A DNA stretch of 64,000 bases from an uncultured Spartobacteria bacterium (GTDB lineage: Bacteria > Verrucomicrobiota > Verrucomicrobiia > Chthoniobacterales > Terrimicrobiaceae): contig CALCJD010000025.1 of assembly GCA_937960895.1 (NCBI GenBank), forward strand, positions 1 through 64,000. The letters are read 5' to 3'. A program made the position numbers and the translations under genes. A model generated the notes under the pieces. The model did not search any database. It was not told the origin of the DNA and worked only from the letters and a program-made list of their open reading frames with translations. Below are positions 34,601-41,791 of the stretch, in pieces (positions within the stretch are counted from its first letter, which is position 1; each line of letters opens with the position of its first letter).

Positions 34601-35435
34601 TCCGCCCGGAGGGGGAAATCCGCGCGAGATGTATGAATTCGTCACCTCCGTGCTTTCGCGCGGAGGCGGTGACAAGACGGCGCGCGCCGCGGAGACCCTG
34701 CGACGGTATCAGGATTTCGGCGCGAACATCGCCGCCATCATCGAGGTGCTCGCCAAGGCGAAAAAATCCTCCTCCTTCGCCGATCTCGATCGTCCGATCT
34801 CCGCCAGCGAGGCGCTTCTGGCCCTGCGGGAAACCAACGGCGGGGCACTTCAGGCCTCCGGAGAAACCTCCTCGGGCAGCCTGGCCCTCTGGGGCGTGGA
34901 GGACCTCAAGGATCTCTCCGCCCTCCGGGGCAAGCGCGTGACCAGCCTGAGCATCACCGGCGCACGCACCCTCGACTGGGTGACAATCCAGGCGCTTCCC
35001 CTCGAATCGCTCGATCTTTCCCGGTGCCACTTCGACACCCTCCCCGTGCCGCCGCGCGGTTACCCCAAACTCACCCGCCTGAATCTGAGCGGCACTCCGG
35101 TCGGCTCCCTGGATTTTGTCCGCATGATGCCGCGGCTCGAAGCCCTGGACATTTCCCACACCAAGGTGGGTGATCTGGCCTTCCTGCGTTGGACCCGCCT
35201 GCAGGAAATCCACCTCGCCGGCCTCAATCCGGCCAACCTGCGCACCCTCGCCTGGTTGCCGGTTCGCACCGTCACCCTCAGCCCGGAACTCCTCTCCGAC
35301 CCCGCGTCACTCACCGCCGGGTTGCGCCTGCACAAAAGCCTCAAGGTACTGCGCTCGCCGGACGATCCCGCCCAGCAATCCGCCGCGGAATTCTGGCGCA
35401 AATTCGACTCCGGGCAGTACCGGTCCACCCCCTGA
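31644..35435 (+). CDS. Receptor-like Ser/Thr protein kinase with PAS and degenerate cyclase domains
   Basis: A 1263-residue transmembrane kinase. Order: PAS-like domain (about 10-105); class III nucleotide-cyclase fold (about 133-290); kinase domain (about 395-715); one membrane span (about 735-763); long Arg/Glu coiled coil (about 765-880); TPR-like helices (about 890-1010); leucine-rich repeats (about 1090-1210). The kinase looks active: GVGGMG loop, K424, HRDLKPGN with D568 and N573, DFG D586, and a roughly 50-residue insertion (490-540). In the cyclase fold the metal aspartates are R142 and E186, so it is probably a dead sensor or scaffold. The N-terminus including the kinase should be cytosolic and the C-terminus periplasmic. 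The start is the first ATG of the conserved region. Confidence 0.9.
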   Translation: MESPSGASWRTMVARVSPDDIVIYANGALAAYLKVPKRELIGSPLEVLAGRARGEVATCFARPESGRSGNHLVTDAEGRVFEAKSYSDGGVLDIVLDEVTNAEAISRELRSASGIPSEALTEEELRTTRHPERRYLTVSHTRLRGIASVADRLAPMEVRLMVNSFVEEACDAIFETGCTVGDTTGESVLGIYGAPRYFADHPLRAVRAACDQQQRAASLHAGLYRQGKELVPCSCGLWTGDTLVGTLGNSSWQHYTALGGPVELAEKLSELARPGEILLPEHTLTHLLRVLPEGWEHLRAESENEPDLSDFQWTGDEVAPLPEHLRKVVYLIGPGVREDTNRTEYYLDYLWAFRVPGREEAVPILRVMRPSLVGDSLELSDENVVTTQVAQTLGKYKLVEVIGVGGMGKVWRGVDRFGNAVAIKVLHSNEAVTEMQIKRFRREAEIMAKLPHRNICRVFEMNEFEGIHYIAMEYVDGLSLSDLLYEKTAAETSGRSASRLDLKALIGSLRSEKPLRDRAERELAERGEEPPPRPKVTRVLPVEQTLGIILKVCDAVQFAHEHGVLHRDLKPGNILLREDGEPLVADFGLAKLNSPEATRSLSVTGHVVGTLENMSPEQAESSKDVDERADVYSIGTILYQMLTGRRHFEASGNIVADAQALKTHEPQRPRLHNPQLDADLEIITMKALRNDPVQRYRSVAALKADLERYRRGEVISARPVTLLEVFRKTVQRNKAVAGVILASGLIFVVGTLVAIAILSHLVIKEREARTLLDDRERELQRQQEALDARAAEVAAATRRAEEARSLAERAAEELRTERQAMTEALARSEVERARVEQQKEEQRRLAEEERRRAEEERRRAEELGEKLQKATEERRETVRDLPSEFPSPPGGDTLEQLHRAYTHANQIIGLEYSPSVVQRSDLDVRKMLQKLAEGLEVVSSALLTNRDYAPAWMAKARLHLALMEYEAAAKAYAEAALANQKGLFPLPPGGGNPREMYEFVTSVLSRGGGDKTARAAETLRRYQDFGANIAAIIEVLAKAKKSSSFADLDRPISASEALLALRETNGGALQASGETSSGSLALWGVEDLKDLSALRGKRVTSLSITGARTLDWVTIQALPLESLDLSRCHFDTLPVPPRGYPKLTRLNLSGTPVGSLDFVRMMPRLEALDISHTKVGDLAFLRWTRLQEIHLAGLNPANLRTLAWLPVRTVTLSPELLSDPASLTAGLRLHKSLKVLRSPDDPAQQSAAEFWRKFDSGQYRSTP

Positions 35436-35532
35436 GGGGGGGCTTCCGGCGTTACCGGTCTCAAAAGTCATTCACCCGAGGGGACTTGCGCTATCGCTCG
35501 GGAAACCGACCGGCAAAAAAAAGGCGAATAAT

Positions 35533-35562
35533 TTGAACAAAGGCCGGCGTGGTGCGTCTAAC
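35533..35562 (+). promoter_or_regulatory. Candidate promoter for the 60-residue protein gene
   Basis: TTGAAC and TCTAAC separated by 18 bases, four of six matches each to the -35 and -10 consensus, in the AT-richer gap after the kinase gene. It would give a leader of about 20-25 bases before ATG 35592. Confidence 0.4.
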
Positions 35563-35591
35563 CCAGTAAACACCTTGTAAATACGCAAACC

Positions 35592-35774
35592 ATGAAAAAC
35601 CCCTACCGCAAAATCAATCGCAAGAAATACACTCTGGGTGAACTGGTGGAAATTGTCTCCTCCTGCGCCCGCGACAGTCGTGAGTCCCTCGCGGCCCTGG
35701 TGGATCTCTTTGAAAGCGGCCGTGTGAAACTCGTGAATCACGGCAAGCTCAAAACCGTTCGTGTCGGCTGCTAA
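35592..35774 (+). CDS. Small conserved protein of unknown function
   Basis: A 60-residue basic protein starting MKNPYRKINRKKYTLGELVE, then IVSSCARDSRESLAALVDLF. The helical LGELVEIVSSC and SLAALVDLFESGRV pattern resembles a small helix-turn-helix or protein-binding domain. I believe similar short proteins occur in other Verrucomicrobiota but cannot verify it here. It has its own candidate promoter upstream and a strong terminator 21 bases after its stop, so it is probably a monocistronic, well-expressed unit. No clear Shine-Dalgarno is visible. Confidence 0.78.
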   Translation: MKNPYRKINRKKYTLGELVEIVSSCARDSRESLAALVDLFESGRVKLVNHGKLKTVRVGC

Positions 35775-35794
35775 GGTGCGACGCGGATTGCCGG

Positions 35795-35840
35795 ATTCCC
35801 CTGCGACGACGGATTCCGTCCTGCAGGGGAATTTTTTTTT
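35795..35840 (+). terminator. Rho-independent terminator
   Basis: Arms ATTCCCCTGC (35795-35804) and GCAGGGGAAT (35823-35832) pair perfectly. The 18-base loop contains a smaller GACGGA/TCCGTC palindrome. A run of nine T residues follows (35832-35840). It closes the transcript of the 60-residue protein. Confidence 0.92.
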
Positions 35841-35884
35841 GAAATTCGTGTCGTTCCCCCGTTCGTTCCGCTTAAAAGAGAGGC

Positions 35885-36301
35885 ATGGTTGAATTTTCCG
35901 TCCGTTACGAAGGCGATCTCCGCTGCCGCTCCACGCATGGTCCCTCGGGTTCCGAACTTCCGACCGATGCGCCCGCGGACAACATGGGCCGGGGCGAGGC
36001 CTTCAGTCCGACGGATTTGACCGCCACCTCCCTGGCCACCTGCATGCTCACCACGATGGCCATCGGGGCGAAAAGGAACAACCTGTCCGTCGACCTCACC
36101 GGGGCCGGCGCCCGCGTGGTGAAGCACATGACCTCCGAGCCGCCCCGCCGCATTGCCAGGATCGAGGTGGAACTCGATTTGCCCGTTCCTGCGGATCATC
36201 CCGATCGGGAGAAGCTCGAGCAGTTTGCCCTCCAGTGTCCCGTGGCCCTCAGCCTCCATCCCGACGTGGAAAAGAAGGTCTCCTTCCGCTGGCTCGGTTA
36301 G
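35885..36301 (+). CDS. OsmC/Ohr family peroxidase-like protein
   Basis: A 138-residue cytosolic protein of the OsmC superfamily, whose members reduce organic hydroperoxides with two cysteines. C53 in SLATCMLTTM and C118 in FALQCPVALSLHP occupy the two redox positions. The sequence is closest in type to the YhfA/OsmC-like subgroup rather than Ohr, in which substrates are unclear. It starts 45 bases after the preceding terminator, so a promoter must lie within or just after it. purB follows 67 bases later. Confidence 0.92.
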   Translation: MVEFSVRYEGDLRCRSTHGPSGSELPTDAPADNMGRGEAFSPTDLTATSLATCMLTTMAIGAKRNNLSVDLTGAGARVVKHMTSEPPRRIARIEVELDLPVPADHPDREKLEQFALQCPVALSLHPDVEKKVSFRWLG

Positions 36302-36368
36302 GGGAAGAGATCGGTCGAATCTTTTATTCTACGTTGCGCACGCTGCGCGCCTTCGGTAGCCTCCGCCG

Positions 36369-37667
36369 GTGATTGACCGTTATTCCCTGCCGCAAATGCG
36401 TGCGCTCTGGACCGAGCAGCGCAAACTCGAAATCTGGCTTGAGATCGAAATCCTCGCCTGCGAGGCGATGGCCGAGTTCGGCACCATTCCCAAGGAGGAC
36501 GCCGTAACCATCCGCCGGAAGGCGACGTTCGACGTCGAAAACGTTCGCGAGATCGAGAAACGCACCAACCACGATGTGATTGCGTTCCTCGAGGATGTCG
36601 CCGCCCGGGTCGGTCCGGCGGCCCGCTGGATCCACCAGGGACTCACGTCCTCGGATCTCCTCGACACCACGCTGGCCGTGCAGATGAACTCGGCATGCGC
36701 GATCCTGCTCGACGACCTGAATCACCTGCGCGAGTCCATCGCGAAGCGCGCCCTCGAGCACAAGTTCACGCCGATGATCGGCCGCAGTCACGGCATCCAC
36801 GCCGAGCCGATCACCTTCGGCCTCAAGATGGCGTTGATGTACGACGAATTCTCCCGCGCCACCCAGCGCCTGCTGGAGATGCGCGAGCGCATCAAGGTCG
36901 GCAAGATCAGCGGCGCGGTCGGCACCCACGCCCACCTCGATCCGCGGGTCGAAAAATATGTCTGCGAGAAACTCGGACTCCGCCCCGCCGCGCTTTCCAC
37001 CCAGATCATCCAGCGGGACCGACATGCGGAGTTCATGACCGTGCTCGCCCTCATTGCCAGTTCCATCGACCGCTGGGCCACGGAGTTCCGCCACCTGCAG
37101 CGCACCGAGGTGCTCGAAGTGGAGGAATATTTTGCCGCCGGCCAGAAGGGCAGCTCTGCCATGCCGCACAAGCGCAATCCCATCACCGGCGAACGCCTCA
37201 GCGGCCTCGCCCGCGTGATCCGCGGCAATGCCGTGGCGGCGCTGGAAAATGTCGCCCTCTGGCACGAGCGCGACATCAGCCACAGCTCGGTGGAACGCGT
37301 CATTCTGCCCGACTCGACCACCCTCCTCGACTACATGCTCGTGACGCTGCGCAAGCTCGTCGACGGCCTGCAGGTTTATCCCGAGAACATGAAGCGCAAC
37401 ATGGAGATCACCGGCGGGCTCTACGCCAGCCAGTCCGCGCTCCTCATGCTCACGACCCGCGGCCTTGAACGCAAGGACGCCTACGAGGCCGTGCAGCGCG
37501 CCGCCATGAAAACCTGGAAGGAAGGCGGCAATTTTGCGGAAAATCTCGCCGCCGAGCCGACGGTGGCCGCGCACCTCAGCCGGGAGGACATCCTCCATGC
37601 CTGCGCGCCCGACCGGCATTTCCGCTTTGTGGAGGACAAATTCAAGGCGGTCGGCATCGTCGGCTAG
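36369..37667 (+). CDS. purB: Adenylosuccinate lyase
   Basis: Two steps of purine synthesis: SAICAR to AICAR and adenylosuccinate to AMP. The 432 residues match the short bacterial form. It starts with GTG (VIDRYSLPQMRALW), the usual N-terminus of the family, and no ATG fits. TSSDLLDTT and the signature GSSAMPHKRNP, carrying the flexible catalytic serine loop, are present. The stop is 33 bases from the deacetylase lipoprotein start. Confidence 0.97.
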   Translation: MIDRYSLPQMRALWTEQRKLEIWLEIEILACEAMAEFGTIPKEDAVTIRRKATFDVENVREIEKRTNHDVIAFLEDVAARVGPAARWIHQGLTSSDLLDTTLAVQMNSACAILLDDLNHLRESIAKRALEHKFTPMIGRSHGIHAEPITFGLKMALMYDEFSRATQRLLEMRERIKVGKISGAVGTHAHLDPRVEKYVCEKLGLRPAALSTQIIQRDRHAEFMTVLALIASSIDRWATEFRHLQRTEVLEVEEYFAAGQKGSSAMPHKRNPITGERLSGLARVIRGNAVAALENVALWHERDISHSSVERVILPDSTTLLDYMLVTLRKLVDGLQVYPENMKRNMEITGGLYASQSALLMLTTRGLERKDAYEAVQRAAMKTWKEGGNFAENLAAEPTVAAHLSREDILHACAPDRHFRFVEDKFKAVGIVG

Positions 37668-37700
37668 TTGCAATTGTCGTCCTTGCTGCTATCGAAAACC

Positions 37701-38882
37701 ATGCGAACTCTCGTCTTTCTTCTCCTGGGCGGTCTTGCGCTGGCCGGCTGCAAAAGGAAATCGGATGCCCCGGCGCCGGCGCCCGAGGTCGCGGAGGCCA
37801 CCCCCACTCCGGAACCCACGCCCGAACCGACTCCCACCCCGGAGCCGATTGATCTCAGCGCCCAGGTGGTCGTGCTCTGTTATCACCGCTTTGAGGACAA
37901 GACCGCGGACATGGTGAGCCGTCCGGCCGAATTCGAGGCGCAGATGCAGGCGCTCAAGGACAACGGGATCACCGTGATCTCGATGGAGGATTTCCTCGCC
38001 TGGCGCCGCGGCGAAAAGAGCATCCCGAAGAAATCGGCGGTGATCACGCTCGATGACGGCTGGCTGACCGGATACACGGTGGCCTGGCCGATCCTGAAAA
38101 AGTTCGGCTACCCCTTCACCATGTTCATTTATCCGGACTACGTGAAGGGTGGGCCCCGCGCCGGCGGCGGTTCCATTTCCTGGGAACAACTTGCGGAAAT
38201 GCGCGATGCCGGCGTGGACATCGGCAGTCATTCCATGAGCCACTCGGACCTCCGCGCCCGGAAGGGAAAAACCGAGGAACAGTATCGGGAATGGCTTCGG
38301 ACGGAGATTGCGGGATCCAAGCAGCTTCTTGAGGATAAGCTGGGCATCGCGGTCAAAACCATCGCCTATCCCTACGGCAACCAGAACGAAATCGTGCGCG
38401 AGATCGTGAAGGAGGCCGGGTATGAGGCCGGATTCACCGTCTACGGCCAGCACATGGGCCACTCCGGCGACCCGACCCTGCTCGGCCGTTTTGCGGTGGA
38501 TTCCAAGAATCCGGATGTTTTCACCAAGCGGGTGCTGGCCTTCCCGGGTTCCCCGGCGGCCGGATCGTCGGGCCCGACCATCACGGAAATCCCCGCCTCC
38601 AGCATCCTCACCGTCCCGGCCGACGGGGCGGTCGTCACCGAGTCCGAACCGGAAATCAAAATCAACCTCGCCAACTTCGGCAACGTCGATCCCAACACTG
38701 TCACCATGCGCATCAGCGGCATGGGCGTGGTTCCGGCCAAGTTTGATCCCGAAACCAAGAACCTCACCTACAAACTGGTGCAGCGGGTTTACGCCCGCCA
38801 GGTCACGGTGATCGTCAGTGCCACCGTCGACGGCAAGAAGGTCGAAACCCGCTGGTCGTTCCAGATGGCGCCGCCGGCGTAG
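37701..38882 (+). CDS. Lipoprotein polysaccharide deacetylase
   Basis: A 393-residue NodB-type carbohydrate esterase anchored as a lipoprotein. Signal and lipobox LALAGC (C17), a Thr-Pro-Glu linker (TPTPEPTPEPTPTPEP), then the deacetylase domain: ITLDDGW carries the base and metal Asp, HSMSHSDL the HxxxH metal ligands, and TIAYPYGNQN the RxxxPY-like groove motif. A C-terminal Ig-like beta domain (about residues 300-390) follows. Likely substrate is an N-acetylated envelope or extracellular polysaccharide. ATG at 37701 was chosen for the lipoprotein signal. Confidence 0.9.
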   Translation: MRTLVFLLLGGLALAGCKRKSDAPAPAPEVAEATPTPEPTPEPTPTPEPIDLSAQVVVLCYHRFEDKTADMVSRPAEFEAQMQALKDNGITVISMEDFLAWRRGEKSIPKKSAVITLDDGWLTGYTVAWPILKKFGYPFTMFIYPDYVKGGPRAGGGSISWEQLAEMRDAGVDIGSHSMSHSDLRARKGKTEEQYREWLRTEIAGSKQLLEDKLGIAVKTIAYPYGNQNEIVREIVKEAGYEAGFTVYGQHMGHSGDPTLLGRFAVDSKNPDVFTKRVLAFPGSPAAGSSGPTITEIPASSILTVPADGAVVTESEPEIKINLANFGNVDPNTVTMRISGMGVVPAKFDPETKNLTYKLVQRVYARQVTVIVSATVDGKKVETRWSFQMAPPA

Positions 38883-38932
38883 GCCGGCGCCGGCGCCGAC
38901 CCGCGCGGAGAGGCGGATTTTCCGAACCTTTG

Positions 38933-38967
38933 TGGGGAGGGGCGTGGGACCCGCGCACCCTCCCCCA
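38933..38967. terminator. Hairpin between convergent genes
   Basis: A GC-rich inverted repeat (TGGGGAGGG against CCCTCCCC, one-base bulge near the base) lies between the deacetylase and secreted cysteine-peptidase-like genes. There is no T-run on either strand; it is a candidate bidirectional terminator. Confidence 0.4.
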
Positions 38968-38972
38968 ACGCG

Positions 38973-39734
38973 TCAGCGCGTCTTCGTTTTCCTCTTCGCT
39001 TCCGCAAAGCTGGACTCGGTGTCCAGCAGGCTGGCGAGATAGGCGTCGCGGACCGGCAGCGACGGCGCGGCGGCGATTTTTTCCGGGTGTTCGAGGCGCG
39101 AGAAAATCGCGTGCACGACGGTCTCGCGCGGGACGGATTTGACGCCGAATCCGTCCGGACGGTTGCTGGACCAGAACCGCACATGCTCGACGCCGTCGAG
39201 CGTTTCGCGGCCGAGGTAAATGACGGAGTGTCCGCGTTCCTTCCGGCCGACGGCATCCGTCCAGAAAATCTTGAGGAAGTCGCCCGGACGGGCCTCGTCG
39301 AAGGAGGTGAAATTGCGTCCGAGGCCCAGTTCGCAGAAGAGCCGCGCCGTGCCGGGTCCGTTGGCGTTCCAGCGGCCCCAGACGCTTTCGCCGTCCGGGA
39401 GCGTGTCCGACCCATCCGGACGCAGGCGGGGAACCAGGACCTTCCAGACGTCTTCCGAGAGGGTGAGCACGCCCTTCCGTTGCAGGGCGGCCAGGGTTTT
39501 GAGGAACACCAGGTAGGTGGCGCCCGAACAATATCCGGGCATGGCGGATTCCGGACGGATGACGACCTCGTCGCCGGGACGAACCGCCTCCGCAAGTCCC
39601 CGGTGGGCGTTCAGCGTGGTGGCGTACCCCCCTCCGGAGGGCATTGTGCGAACCTGTTCGAGTACCATGTCGTTGATTCCGCCCGCCCACGCGGATCCCG
39701 CCAGCAAGAACAGAAAAATCGCGGCGCGGCGCAT
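38973..39734 (-). CDS. Secreted NlpC/P60-like cysteine protein
   Basis: A 253-residue exported protein with a signal peptide ending SAWAG (about residue 18). C69 in MPGYCSGATYLVF and H169 in RGHSVIYLGRE, with GDFLKIFW between, follow the NlpC/P60 pattern of a papain-like murein peptidase or amidase. Similarity is motif-level only. It is divergent from another secreted cysteine-peptidase-like gene (39835) across 100 bases, so the two may share regulation. Substrate is presumably a peptidoglycan stem peptide. Confidence 0.72.
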   Translation of the reverse strand: MRRAAIFLFLLAGSAWAGGINDMVLEQVRTMPSGGGYATTLNAHRGLAEAVRPGDEVVIRPESAMPGYCSGATYLVFLKTLAALQRKGVLTLSEDVWKVLVPRLRPDGSDTLPDGESVWGRWNANGPGTARLFCELGLGRNFTSFDEARPGDFLKIFWTDAVGRKERGHSVIYLGRETLDGVEHVRFWSSNRPDGFGVKSVPRETVVHAIFSRLEHPEKIAAAPSLPVRDAYLASLLDTESSFAEAKRKTKTR

Positions 39735-39834
39735 GCAGGCAATGTGCCGGAAGACGGGCGGGGGGAAAAGTTTTGGTTCGGTATTTTTGGCGCGGCGTGT
39801 TTTCGGCTACAGGATCCGCGGGAATTCCGCTTCA

Positions 39835-40479
39835 ATGTCCCCTTCCATGCTGCGTCGTCGTCTTTTTCCGCTGGTTTTGCTCGCACTCCTTGCCGTTCTG
39901 GCCTGGGGGGCGTTCTGGCTGGCGGGCTGGATGGAAAAGCGGCCTCTCGCGCCTGCGGGGGGATTGTATTTCCCCGGCCGTCTCGAGCTCGACGTGCCGC
40001 AGTTTTTTCAGGCGAATGAACGCTGGGCCTCCGATCCGCTCGGCGCGACCACGGCGACGCTGGGCGCGGAGGGCTGCGCGGTGTCCTCGGCGGCCATGGT
40101 TCTGGCCTCGTATGGGATCGACCTGGACCCCGGCCGGCTCAACGAATTCCTCACGGCCCTGCCCGGAGGCTACACCCCGGAGGGGTGGATTTATTGGGAA
40201 AAGGCCGCCGAGTATGACCCGACCTTCACCCCCCGGCTGCTGCCCCATTACGAGGACAAGCCGTCGTATTTCCTGATCGACTGGAACCTCATCCAGGGCA
40301 ATCCCGTCATCGTCCGCCTGCGCTACCCCAACGGGATCACGCACTTTGTGGTGATTTGCGGCAAGCAGGGCCGGGACTACCTCATCCGCGACCCGGGCCG
40401 GGGCGGCGCAAAAGGGGTTTATCCGCTCCGGGAATTCGGCAGCGACATCGAGGCGTTGCGCTTCTATCGCAAACCCTGA
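39835..40479 (+). CDS. Membrane-anchored C39-like cysteine peptidase
   Basis: A 214-residue protein with an N-terminal membrane anchor or signal (about residues 10-32) and a C39-like papain fold. Candidate catalytic residues are C81 in GAEGCAVSSAAMVLASYG, H170 in YPNGITHFVVICG and D186 in YLIRDPG. The order and spacing fit peptidase C39-like domains of the type found in secreted bacterial proteins. Substrate unknown. Start taken at ATG 39835; ATG 39847 would also keep the anchor. Confidence 0.82.
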   Translation: MSPSMLRRRLFPLVLLALLAVLAWGAFWLAGWMEKRPLAPAGGLYFPGRLELDVPQFFQANERWASDPLGATTATLGAEGCAVSSAAMVLASYGIDLDPGRLNEFLTALPGGYTPEGWIYWEKAAEYDPTFTPRLLPHYEDKPSYFLIDWNLIQGNPVIVRLRYPNGITHFVVICGKQGRDYLIRDPGRGGAKGVYPLREFGSDIEALRFYRKP

Positions 40480-40548
40480 GGGAACGCCTTCCCGCGAGGC
40501 GGCGGGGCCGGGACGGGAAGGACGGGTGTTGGGTTTCCGAGCGGCCGC

Positions 40549-40839
40549 CTATTTGCGGCGGGTGAAAAGGAACGCCAGCAGTCCGCCGAGGAGGAGCGCG
40601 GCGATGATGGGGGCGTAGGGATTTTCACGAACGCTTTCGTCGGCGACCCGGGCTCCGCGGGCGGCCTGGGCACGCACGCGGTCATACACTTCGCGTCCGC
40701 TGTCGAGCGCGTCCGCAAGACGGCGGCGGGCGAGCTTCACCTTTTCCTCCGCCACATCCGAGGTGGCGGCGAGCAGCCCGCGGGCGTCGTCGGCGAGGGT
40801 TTCGAGATAACTGACGACGGTTTCCTTGTAGTTGTTCAT
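40549..40839 (-). CDS. DUF883 family protein (ElaB/YqjD-like)
   Basis: A 96-residue protein. A charged helix (about residues 5-70) with repeated ELADDARGLL/EKVKLARRRL-type amphipathic segments is followed by ENPYAPIIAALLLGGLLAF, a C-terminal membrane anchor, and the tail TRRK. ElaB and YqjD in E. coli have this design and bind ribosomes at the inner membrane in stationary phase; a similar role is an inference. Start at ATG 40839, 45 bases after the BtpA-family stop. Confidence 0.88.
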   Translation of the reverse strand: MNNYKETVVSYLETLADDARGLLAATSDVAEEKVKLARRRLADALDSGREVYDRVRAQAARGARVADESVRENPYAPIIAALLLGGLLAFLFTRRK

Positions 40840-40883
40840 AAGTGGATTGTCGCCTTGGATCGCATCCCGCGCAAGCTGTGGAT

Positions 40884-41687
40884 TCATTCCATTTGTTTTT
40901 GGGCGCGGCGGAAGGCCCGGACAAAGCGTTTCAGCCTCGCGGGGTCGAGGCGGCCGAGAAAGTCCCCGTTCTCCCGCAGGGTCGACCCCACAATGAAGAT
41001 GTCCGCCAGGGGCAGGTAGGTGGCGATGGTTTCGGGGGTCATTCCGGAACCGATCAGGACCGTCCCGCGCGCCGCCCGCCGCACCCGGCGAAGTTCCTTC
41101 ACGTCGGGTTTTTCCCCGGTTCGCGGACCGGTGACAATCACCCCGTCGACGAGAAAAAATTCCGCCTGTTTGACGACGTCCACGATGTCGAGGTCGCCGG
41201 TGAGGGCGTGCGAACAGTGCTTTTTCTTCACATCGCCGAAGACCCGGATGTGTTCGGCGCCGAGCTCCCTGCGCAGCCTCAGAAGTTTCCCGGCACAGCC
41301 CTCGATGAGGCCGGCTCCGCCGATGTGCGCAAAAACATAGCCTTCCACCCGGATGAAATCGAGATCGCAGGCGGCGGCGATGCGCAGGGCGCTCTCGTTG
41401 GCCGCCTCCAGCAGTTGGAGTCCCACCGGGCCCGCAAATTCCCTGCGCACGGCCCGCGCGATGCGCCGGACGAGGGTCAGCGCCGCCGCCGGAAGCGGCG
41501 GCTTGATGTAGGGCAGGTCGTGGCTGTTTTCCAGAACGACGGCATCCACGCCGGCCGCAAGGTATTCATGCAGGTCGGAGAGGGCCTGGTCGAAAATCGC
41601 GCGGTCGTCGCCGTCATAACCGGGCGAGCCGGGCAACGGCCGAAGGGCGATCATGGCGGCAAGGGTCTTTTGGGGAAAGGCGCGCAT
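40884..41687 (-). CDS. BtpA/SgcQ family protein
   Basis: A 267-residue cytosolic protein with a TIM-barrel-like fold. The N-terminal MIALRPLPGSPGYDG and later GLQLLEAANESALRIAAACD, FIRVEGYVFAHIG and GSGMTPETIATYLP match the BtpA family. BtpA affects photosystem I stability in cyanobacteria and SgcQ is an uncharacterised E. coli relative. Neither role transfers to this organism. It precedes the DUF883 gene and follows a glycosyltransferase gene by 104 bases. Confidence 0.85.
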   Translation of the reverse strand: MRAFPQKTLAAMIALRPLPGSPGYDGDDRAIFDQALSDLHEYLAAGVDAVVLENSHDLPYIKPPLPAAALTLVRRIARAVRREFAGPVGLQLLEAANESALRIAAACDLDFIRVEGYVFAHIGGAGLIEGCAGKLLRLRRELGAEHIRVFGDVKKKHCSHALTGDLDIVDVVKQAEFFLVDGVIVTGPRTGEKPDVKELRRVRRAARGTVLIGSGMTPETIATYLPLADIFIVGSTLRENGDFLGRLDPARLKRFVRAFRRAQKQME

Positions 41688-41791
41688 GCCGCCGTTTTAC
41701 GCCGCGTCCGGAGGGATGGCGAGAGCGGCCTGCCCCCCCGCGGCCTCCGGCCTGGGCGTCGAAAAGGACGGTCCGGCGAAACAGGTCGTTC

